Origin: Natronolimnohabitans sp. A-GB9
Lineage (GTDB): Archaea > Halobacteriota > Halobacteria > Halobacteriales > Natrialbaceae
DNA length: 64,000 nucleotides
Reading direction: 5' to 3'
Assembly: GCF_030848565.1 (NCBI RefSeq)
Contig: NZ_JAVDDV010000001.1
Coordinates: 372,001 to 436,000 of the forward strand
The notes beneath the pieces are model-generated. The model saw nothing but the letters and a program-made list of their open reading frames with translations. It had not been told where the DNA came from and searched no databases. The position numbers and the translations under genes were made by a program. Positions 53,543 through 60,739 of the stretch are shown here, in pieces (position 1 is the stretch's first letter; the number at the start of each line of letters is the position of its first letter).

Positions 53543-53590
53543 CTAGTACTCGCGCCAGTCGACGACGTCTACGTCGTCTATTCGATCGAA
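53543..53590 (-). pseudogene. possible C-terminal tail of a PIN-domain (VapC-like) gene
   Basis: The minus-strand frame reads ADFDRIDDVDVVDWREY then TAG at 53543-53545. It is cut off by the IS right end at 53591. The D-F-(D/E)-R-(I/V)..V.V..W pattern is the usual last strand of PIN toxins. Only 16 codons remain, so the identification is tentative. Confidence 0.3.
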
Positions 53591-53591
53591 G

Positions 53592-54137
53592 TCAGCTACC
53601 CACCGCTGAGGCGGTGGGCTTGTCAGTGGACTCTCGTTCTGCCGACACAGGTGTGTCGGACGCCACGTCAGTAGCGTTCACGGTCATCACCCCCGACTTC
53701 AGGGCGGACTGACAGAACGCCCCTCCAGCAGGGGACTTCTGCCCCCGCTGGAGTTTGAGCGCGAGTTTCCGAGCACCGTTCTTTGCGGCGTTATCATCGG
53801 CGTTCACCGTGTACGAACACTCCGAGCAAGCGAACTGTTGCCCGTCGCGGTTTTCTTCAAGCGCACACCCGCATTTTGAACACTGCTGACTCGTGTACGC
53901 CGGTTCGACTTTCTCAACCGTGATGCCGGCCAGTTCCGCTTTATTCTCGGTTTGTTCTTGGAGCTCGCGGAACGCCCACTGCTGGAACTTCTTGCCATCG
54001 CTAATCCGCTCTCGAATCCGCTCCAAGTTCTCGAACGCGATATGTGTGCTATGTGTGCAATGTGGTCGTCAACGTTGCAGTCCACGCCGAGGACGTTCGA
54101 ATCCTCGACTTTCTCGGGACTGTTCGCGTCGATCTAG
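53592..54137 (-). pseudogene. tnpB: IS200/IS605-family TnpB, internally deleted
   Basis: Remnant of an RNA-guided transposon nuclease gene. The distal part (codons from about 54026 to the stop at 53592) encodes ERIRERISDGKKFQQWAFRE, the zinc finger CSKCGCALEENRDGQQFACSEC split over 22 residues, and NADDNAAKNGARKLAL. Further upstream, in another frame, is SPEKVEDSNVLGVDCNVDDH. Thus the RuvC-I Asp, RuvC-II Glu (AFENLERI) and RuvC-III Asp remain, but the roughly 60 residues normally between RuvC-I and RuvC-II are deleted and the junction near 54040 is out of frame. The N-terminal half is gone. Confidence 0.82.
53599..53618 (-). mobile_element. IS200/IS605 right-end hairpin
   Basis: CCCACCGC-TGAG-GCGGTGGG forms a perfect 8-bp stem with a 4-base loop at the 3' end of the tnpB remnant. 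In active elements this region is the transposon right end and the 3' part of the omega RNA. Here it overlaps the last tnpB codons. Confidence 0.6.
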
Positions 54138-54275
54138 CGCTCCATTACGGCGTGCGGGCACCTAGGAGCTCTCGAGGCGCGGTTTCGTTATTCGATTGTG
54201 GTAATCTCAGTCGAAATATTCATCATACAGAAATAATTGATCGAATTATGGTTATATTGAAATACAACTTACCCA

Positions 54276-54449
54276 TTACTGATCGGATCTACTAGAGACC
54301 AACGCGAAGATCGTCACAAGTACACCTATTCCCATGTACATAACCTCTGTCCATATGACCGATCCTATTTGACCTATCAAAGACAAAATTCCAAACAGTA
54401 CTGTTATCTGTAATCCAAGAACCGAGATTATAATATCTCTAGTCTTCAT
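54276..54449 (-). CDS. 57-aa two-helix membrane protein
   Basis: A short AT-rich frame, starting MKTRDIIISVLGLQITVLFG and ending LVTIFALVSSRSDQ. Two hydrophobic segments (about residues 6-27 and 36-52) make it a likely inner-membrane hairpin. A TATA-like TTTAAACC is centred about 24 nt upstream of the ATG, suggesting a leaderless mRNA. It lies 60 bp downstream of the secreted-protein gene on the same strand, as in small effector/immunity pairs. No family recognised. Confidence 0.5.
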   Translation of the reverse strand: MKTRDIIISVLGLQITVLFGILSLIGQIGSVIWTEVMYMGIGVLVTIFALVSSRSDQ

Positions 54450-54509
54450 ATAAAATACTATTGTTCTCTCGGGTTTAAATCTTTATGCTGTTAAGTGTTT
54501 GTTTGACAT

Positions 54510-55289
54510 TTACATATATGGGTCTGGATTTTCATCATCTGCTATGTCAAAATTCTCAGTGCTATCCCATCCGGAAAGCGCAACGTCAATTGGTCCAGCA
54601 CCTCCAGAGATGCTATCGATAGACCCTGAGCCACCATTATGAACGTAGGTGGCAAATATATTACCTGCTACGCCGTCCAGATTCCTTAACTCTGTCATCA
54701 ATGCCACATTCGTCGTCTCTGGTGGATAGGGGACGCCCCTAATATAGAAATCAACCGGCAAGTCAACGTTTGCAGCCAAACCTCCATCCTCCAAACTATT
54801 AGAGTAGAACGATATTTCTCCTTCTTCTTCAACACCGTCTGGGTAATTAACTGTTTTAGATGTTGAACCAACAACTGACCAATGATCGTCGTCAAACGAA
54901 ATGCCGATAGCATCATCTGTGCCATCATAATTATCAGCAAACGGGTCTACCTCCTCAAGTGCCATTGATGCTGTGGCCCAAATCCTATCCGGGTGGTTGC
55001 TATTTTCAGCCAGCATTAGTTGCACCTCAGACTCGTCCTCATCATAACCGTATTCTGGTGTGACTTCCGACTCCTCTGACTGTTTTTCCTCTAACGTAGT
55101 CGAAGTTACAGTATAGTCTAAGTTTTGTTTTTCAAATTCGCCCTTCACACCTTCTAGTCCATCTTCATGAAAGCTTTCCACGATTTGTCTTCTGCTCCTT
55201 TCTCCGTTCCGGTTTTGAGCGGTGACAGTGCCAATCGTTCCCATTGCTGTGAGGGAGCCGACAGCCGCTATGATGCTTCTTCAGTTCAT
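54510..55289 (-). pseudogene. secreted AT-rich protein with an in-frame stop in the signal peptide
   Basis: A 244-residue open frame from the ATG at 55244. Upstream codons to an ATG at 55289 read M-N-stop-RSIIAAVGSLTAMGTIGTVTAQ, a clear signal peptide (arginine, hydrophobic core, AQ cleavage site) interrupted by TGA at codon 3 (55281-55283). A CGA codon there would give a twin-Arg start. An upstream ATG at 55311 is one base out of frame and could mean a frameshift instead. The mature part is acidic (EVTPEYGYDEDESEVQ), Cys-free and of unknown family, with a Gly/Ser-rich end. The gene is AT-rich relative to its surroundings. Confidence 0.55.
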
Positions 55290-55355
55290 GTTGAACTAAC
55301 TGGATTTTCATCCTAACTGTTTATTAAAGTTATATATCTGAACCACATTTTTCGA

Positions 55356-55873
55356 TTAAGAACTATTAATAATATTTTGTACGTCTACAGTACTTACCGT
55401 TATTTTCACAATCTGCTCTGAATAGAGGAACTGTCCTACCAACTTCTGTTGCGTCCCGAGTGTATCGATTTCGTCGCCGTCGAACGGCACCCGGACGGTA
55501 TCCTCGTCGACATCGATCGGGACCGTTTCGCCTGCGCTGAACTCGTCGTCGGGCCACGTCACCGACACGCCCTCGAGTGCCAGCCGGTCGCTCGCGAGTG
55601 CGTCGCCGGCCCGACGCTGAAGCCGTGCAACTCAATCTCGCCGTTCACGTGGGTCGTGTCCCGGTTGATCGCCTCCCGTACCGTCGTGATAATGTCGACA
55701 GTCTCCGTGGTCGTGTGCCCTTTCAGCGATCCGATTGCGAGCCGACCGGTCACGGCGTCGGCAGCGACGAGTTCGTGATAGCAGCGAACGTACTCCCGCG
55801 GCGTCGTCCCTGGGAGGGCAGCCATCGGTTCGGCGTCGATCCCGCGATCGCGACCAATACTGGGCCGGTCTGT
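55356..55873 (-). pseudogene. frameshifted fragment, TGT/DpdA-like
   Basis: GC-rich coding remnant in two frames. The first segment (stop at 55559) reads RDRGIDAEPMAALPGTTPRE, YVRCYHELVAADAVTGRLAI, GSLKGHTTTETVDIITTVRE and ends IELHGFSVGPA. The second, shifted by one base near 55605, reads DALASDRLALEGVSVTWPDD, EFSAGETVPIDVDE and DTVRVPFDG and runs into AT-rich DNA. The IGSL and LHGFSV spacing resembles the barrel of tRNA-guanine transglycosylases, especially the DNA-modifying DpdA branch; this is recalled pattern similarity only. The 5' end is missing. Confidence 0.4.
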
Positions 55874-56119
55874 AGTTCTCTTCCTCGTGAGTTGCGGGGA
55901 GAGAAGCTCCAGTCTTAGCGATTATATCGCAACTGCCCATCTTCTACAGTCGCAGGGTTCGTATAGCTGGTACCGGTGTATGTCGGATCAGTCGGCGATT
56001 CGACCGCGAGCGGCCGATGGTTCCGGTCGGAGACGACGAAGCGGCGTCGATTCGGACGGGACGCGAACGATTTTCGCTCCGAACGCCGAAATTATGTCCG
56101 TGCGTCCACGAGGTCGCGT

Positions 56120-57007
56120 ATGAACGTCGCAATTCTGGGCTGTGGCTACGTCGGCCTCGAGTTCGGTCGCCAACTCACCGACCGCGGCCACGACGCGATC
56201 GGGGTTCGCCGGTCCGACGCAGGTATCGAACGGATCGAGGACGCCGGCTTCGAGGCCGTACAGGCCGACATCACCGACGCCGACTCGCTCGAGGCAGTCC
56301 CCGACGTCGACGCGATCGTCTTCGCGGCCAGCAGCGGCGGTCGCGGCGCCGAGGCGGCCCGCGAGGTCTACGTCGAGGGCCTGGAGACGGCGATCGAGCA
56401 CTTCGGCGAGCGCGAGACCCCACCGGAACGGCTGGTCTACACCTCTTCGACGGGCGTCCACGGCGACCACGACGGCGACTGGGTCGACGAGGAGACGCCG
56501 ATCGAACCCACGACCGAGAAGACCGAAGTGCTCGCAGAAGCCGAACGGATCGCCCTCGAGCGGCCGCCCGAGCACGGCTTCGACGGCACGGTCGCCCGCT
56601 ACGCCGGCCTCTACGGTCCCGACCGGTACCGTCTCGAGCGCTACCTCGAGGGCCCCGTGACCGAGGGTTACCTGAACATGGTTCACCGCGACGACGCCGC
56701 CGGCGCCGTCCGGTACCTCCTCGAGGAGGACCTGGCCCGCGGCGAAGTCGTCCAGGTCGTCGACGACGAACCCGTCGAGAAGTGGGCGTTCGCCGACTGG
56801 CTGGCCGACGAGTGTGGCGTCGAGCGCCCGCCCAAGCAAACGAAAGCCGACCGACTCAAGGACGACGTCTCCGAGGCCGCCAGACGTCGGATTCTGACGA
56901 GCAAGCGGTGTTCGAACGCGAAACTCCGCGATCTGTGCTACGAGTTCGCGTATCCAACCTACCGGGACGGGTATCGGGACGCGATCGCGGACTACCGAAG
57001 CGAGTGA
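56120..57007 (+). CDS. NAD(P)-dependent epimerase/reductase, extended SDR
   Basis: A 295-aa Rossmann protein. It starts MNVAILGCGYVGLEFGRQLT (GxGxxG), with ADITDADSLEAVPDVDAIVF, LVYTSSTGVHGDHDGDWVDE and RYAGLYGPDRYRLERYLEG. The catalytic Tyr-x3-Lys of classical SDRs is absent (the S-S-T-G-V-H-G site has no YxxxK), as in the YeeZ/COG0451 branch. The substrate is unknown. ATG at 56120; it is the first core gene after the scrambled island. Confidence 0.82.
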   Translation: MNVAILGCGYVGLEFGRQLTDRGHDAIGVRRSDAGIERIEDAGFEAVQADITDADSLEAVPDVDAIVFAASSGGRGAEAAREVYVEGLETAIEHFGERETPPERLVYTSSTGVHGDHDGDWVDEETPIEPTTEKTEVLAEAERIALERPPEHGFDGTVARYAGLYGPDRYRLERYLEGPVTEGYLNMVHRDDAAGAVRYLLEEDLARGEVVQVVDDEPVEKWAFADWLADECGVERPPKQTKADRLKDDVSEAARRRILTSKRCSNAKLRDLCYEFAYPTYRDGYRDAIADYRSE

Positions 57008-57092
57008 GACGGACCGTCGACAGCACGGACGACTGGTCATTCCTGGGAAACTGAGGGACAAATTTCTTGATCGCTCGATCTGATACAAGGGT

Positions 57093-58277
57093 ATGCGCGA
57101 CGCGAGCGGCTCCAGCGGCAGTGCGCTCGGCGAGCGCGCCCTCCTGATCGAGGCCGTCGTCGACGAACTCCAGTCGCTCGAGCCGCTGGTGCTTTCCCTT
57201 CTCGTTTTGGCGGCGGTCGCAGTCGGGGTCGGCGGCTGGTGGGTCGTCCGCTGGTTCCGACGACCGCCCGGCGTTCGGCTTCGCCAGTTGCTAAGCGACT
57301 ACGACGAGGTCGCCGTGTTGACACATCCGAACCCGGACCCCGACGCGATGTCCTGTGCGATGGGAATCGCGCGGATCGCCGACGCGGCCGACACGGAGGC
57401 GACCCTACAACACGCCGGCGAGATCCGCCATCAGGAGAACCGGGCGTTCCGGACCGTCCTCGATCTGGACCTCGAGTCGATCGACTCGAACACACAGCTT
57501 GCGGCCGACGCCGTCGTTCTGGTCGACCACAACACCCCACGTGGCTTTGCGGGTTCGAAGTCGGTCGAACCGATCGCGGTCGTCGACCACCACCCCGGTA
57601 ACGGCACCGGAACGGAGTTCACCGACGTTCGGACGGAGTACGGCGCCGCGTCGACGATCGTCGTCGAGTACCTGGACGATCTCGGCGCCACGATGGCCGA
57701 CGAGGACGGAAGCGGCTTCGAGGTTTCCGCTGAACTCGCGACCGGCCTCCTCTATGGTATCCTCTCGGATACGAACCACCTGACCAACGGCTGCTCGCGC
57801 GCCGAGTTCGACGCCTGCGCGACGCTGTTTGGGGGGATCGACGAGGACCTGCTCGATCGGATCGCCAACCCGCAGGTCAGCGACGACGTGTTGCAGGTCA
57901 AAGCGACGGCGATCACCGAAAAGCGCGTCGAGGGCCCCTTCGCAGTCAGCGACGTCGGCGAGATCTCGAACGTCGACGCGATCCCCCAGGCAGCGGACGA
58001 ACTCATGCAGCTCGAGGGGGTGACAGCGGTCGTCGTCTACGGCGAATACGACGGGACGATTCACCTCTCGGGCCGCTCACGGGACGACCGCGTTCACATG
58101 GGCGAGGCCCTGTGCCACGCCACCAGCGACATCCCGATGGCCGACGCGGGCGGTCACGCCCGAATGGGTGGCGGCCAGGTCTCGGTCGATCACATGAACG
58201 GGATCGGCCCCACCGACGGGATCAGCAAAGACGAACTCGAGGAACGGCTCTTCTCGGCGCTTTCCGGCGAGCGCTGA
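57093..58277 (+). CDS. DHH-family phosphoesterase with N-terminal membrane helix
   Basis: A 394-aa protein. One hydrophobic helix (LVLSLLVLAAVAVGVGGWWV, about residues 32-51) anchors a DHH nuclease/phosphodiesterase domain: VAVLTHPNPDPDAMSCAMGI, AVVLVDHNTPRG, the DHH signature VVDHHPGNGTG and SDTNHLTNGCSRAEF. A DHHA1 domain ends with GGHARMGGGQVSVD. Related proteins act on nanoRNA, pAp or cyclic dinucleotides; the membrane anchor resembles GdpP-like enzymes but there is no PAS or GGDEF domain. ATG at 57093. Confidence 0.84.
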   Translation: MRDASGSSGSALGERALLIEAVVDELQSLEPLVLSLLVLAAVAVGVGGWWVVRWFRRPPGVRLRQLLSDYDEVAVLTHPNPDPDAMSCAMGIARIADAADTEATLQHAGEIRHQENRAFRTVLDLDLESIDSNTQLAADAVVLVDHNTPRGFAGSKSVEPIAVVDHHPGNGTGTEFTDVRTEYGAASTIVVEYLDDLGATMADEDGSGFEVSAELATGLLYGILSDTNHLTNGCSRAEFDACATLFGGIDEDLLDRIANPQVSDDVLQVKATAITEKRVEGPFAVSDVGEISNVDAIPQAADELMQLEGVTAVVVYGEYDGTIHLSGRSRDDRVHMGEALCHATSDIPMADAGGHARMGGGQVSVDHMNGIGPTDGISKDELEERLFSALSGER

Positions 58278-58286
58278 TCGATCTGA

Positions 58287-59648
58287 CTACTCGGCCTCTG
58301 GCGTGGCTTCCTCGGCCGCGTCGCGAACGATCCCACATGCGTCCTCGAACAGCGCCTCGGCCCGCTCCGGATCGCGCGCTTCGGCGGTGATGCGGACGAC
58401 GGGTTCGGTGCCGCTTGGGCGAACGAGCGTCCAGCCGTCGCCGTGGTCGATCCGAACCCCGTCTAAAGCGTCGACCTCGAGGTCGCGCTCGCGGACCGTC
58501 GCCTCGACGCGGTCCATGACGGCTGCCTTGTCGTCGACCTCGATCGACGTCCGGCGGATGGGATAGGTCTCGAGGTCGTCGACCAGCGTGGCGAGCGAGC
58601 CCTCGTGGGCAGCCATCGCCGCGAGCTTACAGGCCGCAAGCGGACCGTCGGGACAGAGCGTCTCGTCGGGCCAGATCCACGCCCCGCTTGGTTCACCACC
58701 GAAGACCACGTCGTCTTCGGTCGCGCGTTCGGCGACGTAGACGTCCCCGACGGCCGTCCGCGTCACCGAGGCGCCGACGTGCTCGAGGGTGTCGTCGACG
58801 GCAAGGCTGGTGTCGACCGGTGCGGCGACTCGGGTCCCGTCCGTGGCCGCCTTGCGGGCGAACAGCGCCAGCAGGAGGTCTTTCGGGACGAACTCGCCGC
58901 GCTCGTCGACGGCCATCATCCGGTCGCCGTCGCCGTCGTGGGCCACGCCCAGATCGGCGTCGGTCGCGCCGACCAGCTGCTGGAGGTCCGCGAGCGTCTC
59001 CGCGTTCGGCTCGCTGGGTCGACCCGGGAACCGGCCGTCCTGCTGGGCGTTCAGCGTCCGGACCGACGCACCCAACTCGACCAGCGCGTCGGCGGTTACG
59101 CTCCCGGCGCCGTTGCCGACGTCGACGACGACGTCGAGCCCTTCGAGGGCGCTTTCGACACCGGTGTCCGGCCCAGCGACGGTGTCCGTGATCGTCTCGA
59201 CGTGGCGCTCGAGCAGTCCCTCGTGGTGGCGTCGCGTTCCGAGCCCATCCCAGGACTCGAGGTCGTAACGCTCGTTTTCGACGCGGTCGGCGATTGCCTC
59301 GCGGCGCTCGCCGTCGAATGCCTGTCCGGAGGGCGACCAGAGCTTGATCCCGTTGTCCGTGGCGGGGTTGTGTGACGCCGTGACGACGACGCCGGCGTCG
59401 GCGTCGAGCCAGTCGACGCCGCGGGCGACCGTCGGCGTCGGCGCGATCCCGACGTCGACGACGTCGCCGCCACACTCCCGGACCCCCGCGGTCAGCGCGT
59501 CGACCAGCATCGCGCCGCTCTCACGGACGTCCCGGCCGACGACGACGCGTTCGTACCCCTCGGCAGCCAGCGCACGACCGACGGACAGTGCCAGTTCGGC
59601 CGTTACTTCGTCACCGACTTCTCCGCGGATACCGCTCGTTCCGAACAT
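58287..59648 (-). CDS. glmM: phosphohexomutase (phosphoglucosamine/phosphomannomutase)
   Basis: A 453-aa alpha-D-phosphohexomutase that moves phosphate between C1 and C6 of a hexose. It starts MFGTSGIRGEVGDEVTAELA. The phosphoserine loop is VVTASHNPATDNGIKL, the metal loop is HDGDGDRMMAVDE, the sugar loop GEPSGAWIW and the phosphate loop RPSGTEPVVRITAE. Only the family can be assigned with confidence; GlmM-like use for UDP-GlcNAc synthesis is likely. It is convergent with the DHH gene and has a TATA box 28 nt upstream. Confidence 0.88.
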   Translation of the reverse strand: MFGTSGIRGEVGDEVTAELALSVGRALAAEGYERVVVGRDVRESGAMLVDALTAGVRECGGDVVDVGIAPTPTVARGVDWLDADAGVVVTASHNPATDNGIKLWSPSGQAFDGERREAIADRVENERYDLESWDGLGTRRHHEGLLERHVETITDTVAGPDTGVESALEGLDVVVDVGNGAGSVTADALVELGASVRTLNAQQDGRFPGRPSEPNAETLADLQQLVGATDADLGVAHDGDGDRMMAVDERGEFVPKDLLLALFARKAATDGTRVAAPVDTSLAVDDTLEHVGASVTRTAVGDVYVAERATEDDVVFGGEPSGAWIWPDETLCPDGPLAACKLAAMAAHEGSLATLVDDLETYPIRRTSIEVDDKAAVMDRVEATVRERDLEVDALDGVRIDHGDGWTLVRPSGTEPVVRITAEARDPERAEALFEDACGIVRDAAEEATPEAE

Positions 59649-59671
59649 AGGCGAGTCGTAGGACGAACGGG

Positions 59672-59680
59672 TATATAAAA
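59672..59680 (-). promoter_or_regulatory. TATA box of the phosphohexomutase gene
   Basis: On the minus strand TTTTATATA is centred about 28 nt upstream of the ATG at 59648, the typical spacing for a leaderless haloarchaeal mRNA. Confidence 0.6.
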
Positions 59681-59796
59681 ATCGGATTCTCCTCCGGCGT
59701 TTTGAGACGTGGTACCGCCGGGCGGGCCCGACCGAATCGGCAGACGGGACCCAAACGGGCCGCTTAAGTTACTCGGCGGACGTAGCCCGGACAACG

Positions 59797-60105
59797 ATGG
59801 AATTCTGCGACGAATGCGGTTCGATGATGAAAGCCGACGACGGGATCTGGGAGTGTGGCAGCTGTGGCTACACGGAGCCGAAAGGTGACGCCGATCAGTA
59901 CGTCGTTACTGACAGTCAGGAAGCCAGTGAGATCATCGAGTCCTCCGAGGAGACGTCCCTGCCGGAGACGGACGCGAACTGTCCGGAGTGTGGCAACGAC
60001 CGCGCCTACTGGTATATGCAACAGATCCGGGCGGCCGACGAATCCGAGACGCGCTTTTTCATCTGCACCGAGTGTGAGTACAAGTGGCGCGAAGACGATA
60101 ACTAG
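59797..60105 (+). CDS. tfs: transcription factor S (TFS/TFIIS-like)
   Basis: A 102-aa RNA polymerase cleavage and elongation factor. The N-terminal RPB9-like ribbon is EFCDECGSMMKADDGIWECGSCGY; the C-terminal TFIIS ribbon is CPECGNDRAYWYMQQIRAAD followed by ESETRFFICTECEYKWRE. The Asp-Glu of RAADESE is the acidic pair that activates transcript cleavage. A TATA-like CTTAAGTT lies about 30 nt upstream. Stand-alone gene followed by a hairpin repeat. Confidence 0.93.
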   Translation: MEFCDECGSMMKADDGIWECGSCGYTEPKGDADQYVVTDSQEASEIIESSEETSLPETDANCPECGNDRAYWYMQQIRAADESETRFFICTECEYKWREDDN

Positions 60106-60109
60106 GTTC

Positions 60110-60188
60110 ATACTGCCGGACAGCAGTCACTGAAGCGGATTCGCCGGAGAAAGCGGCGACTGCACACACTCGTTCTGCCCGGCAGTAC
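60110..60188. repeat. about 79-bp hairpin repeat downstream of tfs
   Basis: Outer arms ATACTGCCGGACAG and CTGCCCGGCAGTA pair, with inner TTCGCCG and CGGCGACT halves. The outer end resembles those of the 110-bp hairpin at 25923. It begins 5 bases after the tfs stop and may be its terminator. Confidence 0.6.
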
Positions 60189-60314
60189 CACTGTCGACCG
60201 CGTTCGCGCGGACGTCTCGTCTTCGACTCGCGATTCTATCCCAAACTCGACTCGAGAGCGTTCGCGACTCGTGTCGGTAAAGTTACCAGCGCTGTGAGGA
60301 ATGTCTGACGTACG

Positions 60315-60323
60315 TTTATATAT
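60315..60323 (+). promoter_or_regulatory. TATA box upstream of the acidic coiled-coil gene and smc
   Basis: TTTATATAT is centred about 26 nt upstream of the ATG at 60345, consistent with a leaderless transcript that may continue into smc. Confidence 0.6.
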
Positions 60324-60344
60324 CCGGACAGACCGCTAGGAAAT

Positions 60345-60662
60345 ATGTCGAACAACCGTGTCGAAGAACTCGAGTCGACGGTCGCGGAACTCGAGTCGAC
60401 GGTAGAGGGACTGACGGACGAACTCATCGAGGCCAAAGAGCGGATCCGCGTTCTCGAGGCCGAACTCGACGCCGAGACGCCGACGCGCGTTCCCGACCGC
60501 CGCGTCGAAGCCGAGGCAGAAGACGAAGCCGAAGCCGAACCCGAAACGACACAGGAAGCCGAACCCGACGACGTTGCCGAGGCTGCCGCCGACGCCGAGG
60601 CCGACGACGATTCTCAGGACGAAGCGGAAGACTCAGGTAGCGACGACATTATTGTCGCATAA
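60345..60662 (+). CDS. small acidic coiled-coil protein upstream of smc
   Basis: A 105-aa protein. Residues 1-45 form a coiled coil with a tandem ESTVAELESTV/EGLTDELIEAKERIRVLEAE pattern. Residues 50-100 are acidic low complexity (EAEDEAEAEPETTQEAEPDD), ending SDDIIVA. I recall it as a haloarchaeal DUF7518-type gene commonly found next to smc. It may be co-transcribed with smc, which starts 77 bp downstream. Confidence 0.72.
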   Translation: MSNNRVEELESTVAELESTVEGLTDELIEAKERIRVLEAELDAETPTRVPDRRVEAEAEDEAEAEPETTQEAEPDDVAEAAADAEADDDSQDEAEDSGSDDIIVA

Positions 60663-60739
60663 CTACGTGACGTCGCCGCGCTGGCGGTCGATTCGCGCCG
60701 GCGACCACGAGTCCCTGGAGGGACGGAGCGCGTAAGAGT

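Noticed and set aside
53561-53578. Perfect hairpin GACGACGT-CT-ACGTCGTC as a terminator of the DUF5791-like gene
   Set aside because: It falls within a coding-like minus-strand tail with Asp/Val codons (GAC/GTC), which produce such palindromes by chance, and no T-run follows.
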